64,000 nucleotides of DNA from Urechidicola croceus (GTDB lineage Bacteria; Bacteroidota; Bacteroidia; Flavobacteriales; Flavobacteriaceae): contig NZ_CP017478.1 in the NCBI RefSeq assembly GCF_001761325.1, positions 2,873,501 through 2,937,500 of the forward strand, written 5' to 3'. The notes beneath the pieces are model-generated. The model had not been told where the DNA came from. It did no database searches and saw nothing but the letters and a program-made list of their open reading frames with translations. Of the stretch, positions 35,643-44,149 are shown piece after piece. Numbering within the stretch: position 1 is the stretch's first letter; each line of letters starts with the position of its first letter. Both the position numbers and the translations under genes were made by a program.

Positions 35643-36992
35643 ATGAATAGAGTTTTAATATCAGTAATTGCAATAAGCCTATTAGTTTCTTGTAAAAAAG
35701 TCAGAGAAAAAAATGATAATGATGAATCAGTTGTTTCAATAGAGAATTCAGTAAAAGAGCCAGAGTTAATAACAGTTAAAGATGGTCAGTTTTTTAAAGG
35801 TGACAAACCTTATTATTATGTTGGAACCAATTATTGGTACGGTTCTTTACTTGGATCAAAATCAGTTGGAGATAGAGATAGATTGATTAAAGAGTTAGAC
35901 CTTTTAAAATCAAATGGAATTGATAATCTGAGAATTCTTGTTGGAGCCGATGGTGGAGGAAATGATTATACAGTTCGCCCAGCACTTCAATACGAACAAG
36001 GGAAATACGATGAAAGCCTTTTGGAAGGATTAGATTTCTTAATGGCTGAAATGCGCAAAAGAGAAATGTATGCAGTTTTATACATGAATAATAATTGGGA
36101 ATGGAGTGGAGGAATTTCTCAATATCTTGAATGGAATGGTTACGGAAAAGTTCCAATTCCTAATTTACCTCAATATACTTGGCCACAATATATGACGTAT
36201 GCTGAGCAATTTCATTCATGCGAACCTTGTGTAGAAGCTTTTGAAAACCATGTAAAATTTATCATGGGACGTACGAATTCTATTAATGGAATAAAATACA
36301 CTGAAGACAATACAGTAATGTCTTGGCAGGTTGCTAATGAACCAAGAGTTTTAAGTGAAAAACACGAGCCAATTTTTACTAAATGGTTGAACGAAACTGT
36401 TGATTTGATGGAGTCATTAGATAGTACACATTTGATTTCAACTGGTGGAGAAGGCGCTGCAGGTTTTTTATGGAGTGAAGCTATTTATGAAAGAACACAT
36501 CAAAATAAGAATATTGACTATTTAACCATGCATATGTGGCCTTTTAATTGGGGATGGTATTCTCCAGAAGGTGAAAAGGGGAAAACGCTTAATGATGCTA
36601 TTTTAAAGGCTAAAGAATATATTAATAGTCATGTGTCTTTAGCAGAAAAATCTAAAAGACCAATTGTAATGTCCGAATTTGGATTACCAAGAGAAGGAGA
36701 AAGTCTTTCTCCAGATTCAAGCACCAAAAATCGTGATGAATTTTACAGCAGTGTTTTTTCATTATTAATAGATAGCCACGCTAATAAAGGAGCATTGGGA
36801 GGCTATAATTTTTGGGGATTTGGAGGATATGGTAAATCTGCCAATCATCCTAATGGTAAATGGGAGCCAGGAGACGAGTTTACTGCCGATCCACCACAAG
36901 AACCACAAGGATTTAATACTGTTTTTGCAAGTGATATATCAACGCTTGAAATGATAAAAGGATATAATGAAAAAGTTGGTAATTTGAAGTAA
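35643..36992 (+). CDS. GH5 (subfamily 7-like) beta-mannanase lipoprotein
   Basis: A 449-residue lipoprotein (lipobox LLVSC, Cys17). GH5 mannanase features are YYVGTNYWYGSLLGS, LKSNGIDNLRILVGADGG, NNWEWSGGISQY, acid/base Glu233 in WQVANEPR, MHMWPFNWGWY, and nucleophile Glu345 in IVMSEFG. The same order is typical of GH5_7 endo-mannanases. Together with GH26 it gives two endo-activities of different fold; one may act on polymer and the other on oligosaccharides. No carbohydrate-binding module is visible. Confidence 0.92.
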   Translation: MNRVLISVIAISLLVSCKKVREKNDNDESVVSIENSVKEPELITVKDGQFFKGDKPYYYVGTNYWYGSLLGSKSVGDRDRLIKELDLLKSNGIDNLRILVGADGGGNDYTVRPALQYEQGKYDESLLEGLDFLMAEMRKREMYAVLYMNNNWEWSGGISQYLEWNGYGKVPIPNLPQYTWPQYMTYAEQFHSCEPCVEAFENHVKFIMGRTNSINGIKYTEDNTVMSWQVANEPRVLSEKHEPIFTKWLNETVDLMESLDSTHLISTGGEGAAGFLWSEAIYERTHQNKNIDYLTMHMWPFNWGWYSPEGEKGKTLNDAILKAKEYINSHVSLAEKSKRPIVMSEFGLPREGESLSPDSSTKNRDEFYSSVFSLLIDSHANKGALGGYNFWGFGGYGKSANHPNGKWEPGDEFTADPPQEPQGFNTVFASDISTLEMIKGYNEKVGNLK

Positions 36993-37004
36993 AACTTAAA
37001 TATA

Positions 37005-37039
37005 AAAAAAAACCGATAAGAATGCTTATCGGTTTTTTT
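37005..37039 (+). terminator. Terminator after GH5
   Basis: AAACCGATAAG-AATG-CTTATCGGTTT with a long T-run; a tandem repeat starts at the next base. Confidence 0.85.
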
Positions 37040-37123
37040 CTAAAGTCTAAAGTCTAAAGTCTAAAGTCTAAAGTCTAAAGTCTAAAGTCTAAAGTCTAAA
37101 GTCTAAAGTCTAAAGTCTAAAGT
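37040..37123. repeat. Heptanucleotide tandem repeat (CTAAAGT) x12
   Basis: Exactly twelve uninterrupted copies of CTAAAGT (84 bp) fill the space between the GH5 terminator and the convergent subunit-3 gene. The last copy supplies the stop codon TAG (37117-37119) and part of the final Ser-Leu codons of that gene. Confidence 0.98.
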
Positions 37124-37746
37124 GACCAAGCATAACCATTTTTAACATCACTTAATGGCATACAAGGTTCATACATTCCAGGAATTGGATCGTAATTTAA
37201 AATTGTTTCACCTACTAATTCAGAAGTATAATACCCATATAAAGTGTACCCTCTAGTACTTGTTAGAAATTTATATATAAGATAAGTGTCTAATTTATCT
37301 GCACTAATCTCAGATTGATCTTTTCTAAGCATTTCAAAAATTGATTGTTGCTTTTCTTCAGAAATTGAAAAATACTCTTCTAATAATTTTTGGTATTCTT
37401 CTTTAGTTCCTTTTACAGCATCTTTTGCGTAAGCTTCTTTGAATTTTTTAGCAAAAGCATCTGCACCAGCAGTTATTACTGCTTTTTCATTATCAGGAGC
37501 AATATCATTAAGCATTTTGTCCATAAATTCAGGAACATTAACATCAAGAGCACCAGCAATATCAGTTTTAGGTAAAATAATATCTGCCAAATGTGTTACC
37601 ATATGACCTTGAGTCTCTGTTAAAAAAGAAGGTGTCCATGATGCAACATCAGATTTACACGATTGTAAAACGCTTAAAACAGTTGGTACGGCTACTGCAT
37701 AACCAAAAGTTAGCGACATATTTTTAAGTGCGGTTCTTCTATCCAT
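37117..37746 (-). CDS. Gluconate 2-dehydrogenase subunit 3-family protein (Tat lipoprotein)
   Basis: A 209-residue small subunit. The N-terminus has a twin-arginine motif (MDRRTALKNMSL) and a lipobox-like VLQSC with Cys30. The family region has LADIILPKTDIAGALDVNVPEFMDKML and ends IPGMYEPCMPL. Such proteins carry GMC-type dehydrogenases through the Tat pathway as a complex and dock them at the membrane. The GMC partner ends 2 bp upstream. Its stop codon and last codons are built from the CTAAAGT repeat. Confidence 0.9.
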   Translation of the reverse strand: MDRRTALKNMSLTFGYAVAVPTVLSVLQSCKSDVASWTPSFLTETQGHMVTHLADIILPKTDIAGALDVNVPEFMDKMLNDIAPDNEKAVITAGADAFAKKFKEAYAKDAVKGTKEEYQKLLEEYFSISEEKQQSIFEMLRKDQSEISADKLDTYLIYKFLTSTRGYTLYGYYTSELVGETILNYDPIPGMYEPCMPLSDVKNGYAWSL

Positions 37747-37748
37747 AA

Positions 37749-39470
37749 TTAAGCGTTTTTAAAAGTGTTGTTTTTTAATTGATTTGCTGCATGATTTGCT
37801 GCTCTTGCAGTTAAAGCCATATATGTAAGTGAAGGGTTTTGACATGCCGAAGAGGTCATGCATGCACCATCAGTTACATATACATTTGGTACCGTATGAA
37901 TTTGATTATTTGCATTTAATACAGAAGTTTTTGGGTCACGTCCCATACGAGCAGTACCCATTTCATGAATTCCTAATCCTGGAAAAGATTCACCTCTGTA
38001 ACCTCTTACATTTTTAAATCCAGCAGCTTTTAATAATTTTACTGCTTGTTTTTCCATATCAATTTGCATTTTTAATTCATTCTCTTTCCATTCAGCATCA
38101 AAAGTAACTGTTGGTAACCCCCATTCATCTAGTTTTTCATAATCAAGTACCATTTTGTTTTCATGATATGGTAAACATTCTCCAAATGCGGTCATTCCAA
38201 TACCCCATTTACCAGGTTTCAACAAATCTTCTTTTAACTCGGCTCCGAAACTCATTTCGCTTACAGCACGACTCCACCCACTTCTTCCTGCTCCTCCTTG
38301 CATTCCAAAGCCTCTAACATAGTCTTTCTTTTCTGATTTCTCATCGATGTTAACGAATCTCGGTACGTAGAAACCTGCTGGTTTACGTCCTTTATAGTAT
38401 TTATCTTCAAAACCTTCAACTTCAGCATTTGCACCAACTTTAAAATGGTGATCCATTAAGTTGTGTCCTAGTTCTCCACTATCATTACCAAGTCCATTAG
38501 GAAATCTTTTAGATTTTGATTGTAGTAAAATAGCTGCTGAAGCAATAGCAGATGCGCAACAGAAAATAACTTTTGCATTATAAACTATAGTTTCTTTTGT
38601 ATTAGCATCAATAACTTTAACTCCAGTAGCCAATTTTGTTTTATCATCGTAAATAATCTCATGAACAATAGAATTTGGTCTCAAAATCATATTTCCAGTT
38701 TTTTCAGCGGCTGGAAGTGTTGATGAGTTACTGCTAAAATATCCTCCAAAAGGGCACCCTCTCATACATCTGTTTCTGTATTGACACTTAGATCGTCCTT
38801 CGTGGGTTTTATCTCCTGTAATATGAGCAATTCTTGCATGTGTTACAATCCTATCGTCAAAGGCATTATTTACACCTTCTTTAAATTTTTCTTCAACACA
38901 ATTTAATTCCATAGGAGGGGTTAGATTAGAATCTGGAAGTTGTGAAATACCCTCATTTTGACCACATACTCCTATAAATTCTTCAACCTTAGTATACCAA
39001 GGTTCAACATCTTTATAGCGAATTGGCCAATCGACACCGTGACCATCTTTTTTATTTGCTTCAAAATCCATTTCACTCCAACGGTATGAATGTCTTCCCC
39101 ACATAAGTGAACGACCACCTACGTGATATCCGCGAATCCAGTCAAAACGCTTAACTTCGTTATAAGGGTGCTTGATATCATCAACAAAAAAATGCTGTCG
39201 TGCAGGATGTACTACAAATCCACTTCTATTTTGTTTTGGTTTTCTAGCAAGTACTTCTTTGCTCTTTTCATCTCTATGCTTAAAATCCCAAGGATCCATA
39301 TGCATTGTAGGATAATCTTCAATATGCTTAATCATTCTCCCACGTTCAAGTACTAATGTTTTTAAGCCTTTTTCACACAATTCTTTTGCTGCCCATCCGC
39401 CAGAAATACCTGTTCCGATAACAATAGCATCATAAATCTCATTACTTTGTGAAGTTGAATTTTCGATCAT
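37749..39470 (-). CDS. GMC-family FAD oxidoreductase, partner of the Tat subunit 3
   Basis: A 573-residue flavoprotein very similar to the one at 22571: GTGISGG FAD motif, LVLERGR, RGYHVGGRSLMW, HEMGTARMG and CQNPSLTYMA. The Cx5Cx3C cysteines are C229, C235 and C239. No signal peptide, so export probably depends on the co-encoded Tat subunit. Expected role is oxidation of a sugar hydroxyl (C3 in characterised relatives) in the periplasm. It is divergent from an AraC regulator. Confidence 0.9.
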   Translation of the reverse strand: MIENSTSQSNEIYDAIVIGTGISGGWAAKELCEKGLKTLVLERGRMIKHIEDYPTMHMDPWDFKHRDEKSKEVLARKPKQNRSGFVVHPARQHFFVDDIKHPYNEVKRFDWIRGYHVGGRSLMWGRHSYRWSEMDFEANKKDGHGVDWPIRYKDVEPWYTKVEEFIGVCGQNEGISQLPDSNLTPPMELNCVEEKFKEGVNNAFDDRIVTHARIAHITGDKTHEGRSKCQYRNRCMRGCPFGGYFSSNSSTLPAAEKTGNMILRPNSIVHEIIYDDKTKLATGVKVIDANTKETIVYNAKVIFCCASAIASAAILLQSKSKRFPNGLGNDSGELGHNLMDHHFKVGANAEVEGFEDKYYKGRKPAGFYVPRFVNIDEKSEKKDYVRGFGMQGGAGRSGWSRAVSEMSFGAELKEDLLKPGKWGIGMTAFGECLPYHENKMVLDYEKLDEWGLPTVTFDAEWKENELKMQIDMEKQAVKLLKAAGFKNVRGYRGESFPGLGIHEMGTARMGRDPKTSVLNANNQIHTVPNVYVTDGACMTSSACQNPSLTYMALTARAANHAANQLKNNTFKNA

Positions 39471-39558
39471 TATAAATAGTTATTTAAGTAAGTTAATTTC
39501 ACTTAGGTTAAAATTAATCATATAAAATAAAAAATACTGTTAATTTTCTCTAAATTAT

Positions 39559-39590
39559 TTGCAAATTAATTAATTTGCGATATAGTTTTG
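39559..39590 (+). promoter_or_regulatory. Promoter of the AraC gene with an 18-bp perfect palindrome in the spacer
   Basis: TTG (39559-39561), a 21-bp spacer and TAGTTTTG (39583-39590) fit the flavobacterial promoter. GCAAATTAATTAATTTGC (39561-39578) is a perfect dyad in the spacer, a place where bound protein would block polymerase. It may also serve the divergent GMC operon. Confidence 0.65.
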
Positions 39591-39604
39591 TTCAAAATAT
39601 TTCA

Positions 39605-40624
39605 GTGAAATTAAATATACAAAAAATACAGCCTTACATTGCCGATGATATAGTGTATCATGCGGATACATGTTTGCCATTGGTAGATGCAGTTTCAAGG
39701 AATAAACTAAAATTCAAAGCATTAGCAAGATATACCTATCCTGGAGATCGATTAACTGATGATACTCAAGGAATAAGCACTGTTGGTTATTGGGATGCAG
39801 ATGAGCCACAAGACTGGGGTTTAGACTGGCATAGGAATGAAGGGATAGAATTTCATTTCTTAGAATCTGGAAGCATGCCTTATTCGCAAGGGAATGAAGA
39901 AATAAAATTACTTCCAAACCATTTAACAATTACTAGACCTTGGGAAGAACATAAAGTTGGAAATCCTGAAATTGGAATGGGTAAATTCTACTGGGTTATT
40001 TTAGATTTGGGTGTGCGTAGGCCACATCAAAATTGGACTTGGCCAGATTGGATAATGTTAACGCAGAGTGATTTACAAAGATTGACTACAATTTTAAGAC
40101 AGGATGATAAATGGCTTTGGAAAGCCAATAATAAGATTGCATCTTGTTATAACAAGTTAGGAAAGGCAGTTGAACAAGATAAAGATGGTAATCAAGCATC
40201 TAAGATTAGATTAATAATTAATGAACTATTAATGTCTCTTTTGGAAATGTTAGATGCTGATGAAATTGTTTTAAATGAGTCATTAACTGATAGTTCTAGG
40301 AGTGTAGAATTCTTTTTATCAGAACTAGAAAATAGATTGACAGATAATTGGACAATTGAAGATATGGCTGAATCGGCTGGAGTTGGAGTGACTAGGTTTA
40401 CACATCATTGTAAAAAGTTAACAAACTTAACTCCAATACGTTATTTGACAATGAGACGGCTTGAAATGTCAAAGTTAATGCTTGTCGAAAATGAAAATTT
40501 AAGTATTGCAGAAGTGGCTTATAGTTGTGGATTCGCAACAGGACAGTATTTTTCAACAGTTTTTAGAAGGCATGAAAAATGTACTCCTTTAGAGTATAAA
40601 AATAAGTTCTTAAAAGTGGTTTGA
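39605..40624 (+). CDS. AraC-family transcriptional regulator with cupin-type N-terminus
   Basis: I place the start at GTG 39605 (339 residues, MKLNIQKIQPYI); the frame is open from TTG 39575, but that would begin upstream of the predicted transcription start. The N-terminal half is a cupin-like sensor (LDWHRNEGIEFHFLESGSMPYS, LPNHLTITRPWEEHKVG). The C-terminal AraC DNA-binding part has WTIEDMAESAGVGVTRFTHHCKK and LSIAEVAYSCGFATGQYFSTVFRR. It is flanked by two 3-keto-pathway operons, so it is likely to regulate one or both in response to a sugar. Confidence 0.87.
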   Translation: MKLNIQKIQPYIADDIVYHADTCLPLVDAVSRNKLKFKALARYTYPGDRLTDDTQGISTVGYWDADEPQDWGLDWHRNEGIEFHFLESGSMPYSQGNEEIKLLPNHLTITRPWEEHKVGNPEIGMGKFYWVILDLGVRRPHQNWTWPDWIMLTQSDLQRLTTILRQDDKWLWKANNKIASCYNKLGKAVEQDKDGNQASKIRLIINELLMSLLEMLDADEIVLNESLTDSSRSVEFFLSELENRLTDNWTIEDMAESAGVGVTRFTHHCKKLTNLTPIRYLTMRRLEMSKLMLVENENLSIAEVAYSCGFATGQYFSTVFRRHEKCTPLEYKNKFLKVV

Positions 40625-40734
40625 TATTTTATTTACAAGTTTTTTTTTGTTCAAATTCTTTCACTGATAAAAAATAAACAAAGTTTAGAATTTGATTTTC
40701 TAACTTACCAACTAATTAACTAATCATAACTATT

Positions 40735-41730
40735 ATGAAACGTAGAGAATTCATTACGAAAACTACAAGTTCGGGTATTGCATTGTCATTATTGGGTTTG
40801 TATGCTTGTAAAGACGGAAAAAGTAAGGAGCAAATTTCAAATATTATTTCTGAATACTCAGGTCCGTTTTTTAAACTTTCCTTAGCGCAATGGTCATTGC
40901 ACAAAGCTATTAGAGACGAAAAGACTTTGTCAAATTTAGATTTTGCTAAAAAAGCAAAAGAACTAGGATTTGAAGGAGTAGAATATGTGAGTCAATTATA
41001 TAAATTAGAAGAAGGAAATGAATCAGCCTCTTTGAATAAATTGACTAAAGATTTAAAGCAGCGTAGCATTGATAATGATATCCAAAATGTGTTGATTATG
41101 ATTGATCACGAAGGAGATTTATCTGTAAATGATAAGTCATCAAGAGATGAAGCGATACGTAGACATTCAATGTGGGTTGATGCTGCAGCCGAATTAGGTT
41201 GCTCTTCAGTTCGTGTTAATTTATTTGGAGGTGAAGCTGAAAAAGATCCAAGTGCGTGGCATGCAAATTCTGTTGATGGTATGGGACGCTTATCAGAGTA
41301 TGCTGCAAAAAGTAATATAAATGTGATTGTAGAAAATCATGGAGGGTTATCTTCAGATGCTGGAAAAGTGGTAAAGGTATTGAAAGAAATTAATAGGAGT
41401 AATTGTGGTGCTTTACCAGATTTTGGTAATTTCTGTTATGAACGTGAAGGTGGAAATCGTTGGGGAGGAAAATGTACAGGTCAATATGATATATATAAAG
41501 GAGTAGAAGAATTAATGCCTTTTGCAAAAGGAGTAAGTGCCAAAACATTTGATTTTGATGAAAACGGGAATGAAGTAAGCATTGATTATATGAAAATGTT
41601 TAAAATCATTAAAGATTCTGGATTTAAAGGATTTGTTGGTGTTGAGTATGAAGGTAATAATCTAGGTGAAGAAGAGGGAATAATAGCAACTAAAAATTTA
41701 CTTTTGAGGGTTGCCAAAGAATTAGCATAA
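40735..41730 (+). CDS. Tat-type TIM-barrel sugar phosphate isomerase/epimerase-like lipoprotein
   Basis: A 331-residue protein with a twin-arginine motif (MKRREFITKTT) and a lipobox-like GLYAC with Cys25. The TIM barrel follows, with likely metal ligands in VIVENHGG (Glu), ALPDFGNF (Asp) and FVGVEYEGN (Glu). The family includes isomerases, epimerases and 3-keto-glycoside lyases. It is the first gene of a nine-gene operon ending in a GMC oxidoreductase and is probably periplasmic, unlike the second TIM protein at 45302, which has no signal. Confidence 0.85.
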   Translation: MKRREFITKTTSSGIALSLLGLYACKDGKSKEQISNIISEYSGPFFKLSLAQWSLHKAIRDEKTLSNLDFAKKAKELGFEGVEYVSQLYKLEEGNESASLNKLTKDLKQRSIDNDIQNVLIMIDHEGDLSVNDKSSRDEAIRRHSMWVDAAAELGCSSVRVNLFGGEAEKDPSAWHANSVDGMGRLSEYAAKSNINVIVENHGGLSSDAGKVVKVLKEINRSNCGALPDFGNFCYEREGGNRWGGKCTGQYDIYKGVEELMPFAKGVSAKTFDFDENGNEVSIDYMKMFKIIKDSGFKGFVGVEYEGNNLGEEEGIIATKNLLLRVAKELA

Positions 41731-41758
41731 AAATTAACTTAACTAACTATATTAAATA

Positions 41759-42985
41759 ATGAAAAATACAATTAACAAAAATAAACTGTTTCTTGCAGCT
41801 TGTATTTCTTTAATCGTTACATCAATGACATTTGCGATTAGAGCAGGAATTTTAACACAATTAGGGACTGATTTTGAAATATCAAATGAAAAACTAGGAT
41901 GGATTAATAGTATGGCATTTTTAGGGTTTCCAATTGCAATGATTATTGGAGGGCTACTATACAACACTGTTGGTGCCAAAAAATTAATGGCTGTTGCATT
42001 CATTTGTCATTTATTAGGTTTAATCCTTACTATATATGCAGGTGGATTTTGGTCATTAATTATTTCAACCTTTTTTATTGGTTTTGCTAATGGTTCTGTT
42101 GAAGCAGCCTGTAATCCTATGATTGCCGATATGTATACAAATAACCGTACTGCAATGTTAAATAAATTCCACGTATGGTTTCCAGGAGGTTTAGTTATTG
42201 GTGCTCTAGTATCAGAATTCATGACAAATAACGGAATGGGATGGCAAATGCAAATTGCTGTGATGCTGATTCCAACATTAATATACGGTTATCTAGTTTT
42301 TTCACAAAAGTTTCCAGAAGGTGAAAATATAGAATCTAATACATCTGAAAATATCAAAGCACTTGCAAATCCGCTATATATTTTCATATTCTTTTGTATG
42401 TCTTTAACTGCAGTCTCAGAATTTATACCACAACAATGGGTAGAAAAAATATTGGGAAGTTCAGGGGCAAGTCCAATGTTGGTATTAGCATTAGTTACAG
42501 GTATAATGGCATTAGGTCGTTTCTTTGCAGGTCCAATTGTTCATAAATTAAATCCAACAGGAGTTCTTTGGATGTCTGCAATAATTACAACTATTGCAAT
42601 TTATTTAATGAGTATTGCTGATGGATCATTGATTTATGCAGCAGCAGCATTATTTGCTTTGGGAGTTTGTTATTTCTGGCCAACAATGATTGGTTTCATA
42701 TCAGAATATACTTCAAAAACAGGGGCATTAGGAATGTCGCTAGTTGGTGGTATGGGAATGTTTGCGACTTCTATTTGGAATCCAATTATTGGTTCTATGC
42801 TTGATGCAGAAAAAGAAAGTGCAATTGCATCAGGATTGGTAGGAGGTGCTGCAGATATTGTGGCTGGTAAATCAATTTTAGGATTTATGGTATACTTCCC
42901 ATTAGCATTAGTAGTATTATTTGGAATATTATTCTTTATGAGAAAGAAAGTTGAAGAGAGTAGAATACCACAAACAGGACATTAA
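41759..42985 (+). CDS. MFS sugar transporter
   Basis: A 408-residue membrane protein with about twelve hydrophobic segments. MFS features include AIRAGILTQLGTDFEIS in helix 1, MAFLGFPIAMIIGG, LLYNTVGAKKLM and GFANGSVEAACNPMIADMY. The pattern resembles sugar:proton symporters of the FucP/FGHS type. In this operon it likely carries a sugar or 3-keto sugar from periplasm to cytoplasm, linking the Tat-exported first steps with the cytoplasmic Gfo/Idh and TIM enzymes that follow. Confidence 0.87.
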   Translation: MKNTINKNKLFLAACISLIVTSMTFAIRAGILTQLGTDFEISNEKLGWINSMAFLGFPIAMIIGGLLYNTVGAKKLMAVAFICHLLGLILTIYAGGFWSLIISTFFIGFANGSVEAACNPMIADMYTNNRTAMLNKFHVWFPGGLVIGALVSEFMTNNGMGWQMQIAVMLIPTLIYGYLVFSQKFPEGENIESNTSENIKALANPLYIFIFFCMSLTAVSEFIPQQWVEKILGSSGASPMLVLALVTGIMALGRFFAGPIVHKLNPTGVLWMSAIITTIAIYLMSIADGSLIYAAAALFALGVCYFWPTMIGFISEYTSKTGALGMSLVGGMGMFATSIWNPIIGSMLDAEKESAIASGLVGGAADIVAGKSILGFMVYFPLALVVLFGILFFMRKKVEESRIPQTGH

Positions 42986-42998
42986 AATTAATATAAAA

Positions 42999-44132
42999 AT
43001 GAGTAATAAAATTAGATTAGGAATATTAGGTGGTGGAGGTGATTCTTTAATTGGGATTTTACATAGAATAGCATCATCGATGTATGATAAATACGAAATT
43101 GTAGGTGGTGTTTTTAATCCAGTTTGGGAAGAAAATATTGGTTTTGCCAATCAAATAGGCTTGCCTACAAATAGGATTTATGTCGATTTTGATAAAATGA
43201 TAGAGGAAGAATTAAAACTTCCTGTATCTGAAAGAATGCAGGTAGTCTCAATTCTAACTCCTAACTTTTTACATTTTCCAATGGCAAATAAACTGCTTGA
43301 AAATGGATTTAATGTAATTTGTGAAAAACCAATGACAACCTCTTATGATGAAGCAAAAATATTACAAGAAACATTAAAAAAGGCAAATACAGTTTTTGCC
43401 GTTACTTATACATATACAGGTTATCCAATGATACGTCAAATGCGTCAAATGATTGCAGATGGAGTAATTGGCAATGTGCAAAAAATAGATGCTCAATATT
43501 ACCAAGGTTGGATTAATCCAGTGATACATGATGATGAATTACGTGCAAATACTTGGCGTTTAGATCCTGAAAAGGGAGGAATAAGTTGTTGTATTGGAGA
43601 TATAGGAACACATGCTTTTGATATGTTAGAATACGTTTCTCAATTGAGAATAAAGTCAGTGTTAGCCGATTTGAATTTTGTATATGAGGACAATCAAATG
43701 GATGTAGATGGAACGGTTTTACTTAGAACTGAAAACGGAGTCAAAGGAGTAATTTGTACTAGTCAAATTGCTACTGGTGAAGAAAATAATTTTATAGTTA
43801 AGATTTACGGAGAGAAAGCAGGATTGAAATGGGAACAAGAAAATCCAAATTATTTGTATTTAATGCAAGATGGTGAACCATTACGTGTTTTAAAACCAGG
43901 TCATTCTTATAATTCTGAAATTTCATTAGATGGAACAAAATTACCTCCAGGGCATCCTGAAGGAATTTTTGATTCAATGGCCAATATATATAAAGGCGTT
44001 GCTAAAGCAGTAAATGGAGAAAAATATGACCATGGTGAATTTCCAACAATGATTGATGGAGTAAGAGGAATGAGTTTTATTGAAAAAGTTGTGGAATCTC
44101 ATCAAAAGGGAAATATCTGGGTAGAAATTTAA
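42999..44132 (+). CDS. Gfo/Idh/MocA-family oxidoreductase (cytoplasmic)
   Basis: ATG 42999 gives 377 residues and puts the Rossmann motif LGILGGGGDS at residues 7-16; an earlier Met at 42951 would overlap the MFS gene. The EKP motif is intact (E109-K110-P111 in VICEKPMTT). The active-site stretch is CIGDIGTHAFDML. It should reduce or oxidise a keto sugar with NAD(P). It is 17 bp upstream of a close relative at 44150; the two may act as successive enzymes or as a pair. Confidence 0.9.
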   Translation: MSNKIRLGILGGGGDSLIGILHRIASSMYDKYEIVGGVFNPVWEENIGFANQIGLPTNRIYVDFDKMIEEELKLPVSERMQVVSILTPNFLHFPMANKLLENGFNVICEKPMTTSYDEAKILQETLKKANTVFAVTYTYTGYPMIRQMRQMIADGVIGNVQKIDAQYYQGWINPVIHDDELRANTWRLDPEKGGISCCIGDIGTHAFDMLEYVSQLRIKSVLADLNFVYEDNQMDVDGTVLLRTENGVKGVICTSQIATGEENNFIVKIYGEKAGLKWEQENPNYLYLMQDGEPLRVLKPGHSYNSEISLDGTKLPPGHPEGIFDSMANIYKGVAKAVNGEKYDHGEFPTMIDGVRGMSFIEKVVESHQKGNIWVEI

Positions 44133-44149
44133 AAAGTTGAAAATTATTT

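Noticed and set aside
37040-37123. Possible CRISPR-like array
   Set aside because: The unit is 7 bp with no spacers and no cas genes; it is a plain tandem microsatellite.
39575-39604. TTG 39575 as start of the AraC gene
   Set aside because: The predicted -7 box at 39583-39590 lies downstream of it, so this codon would not be transcribed.
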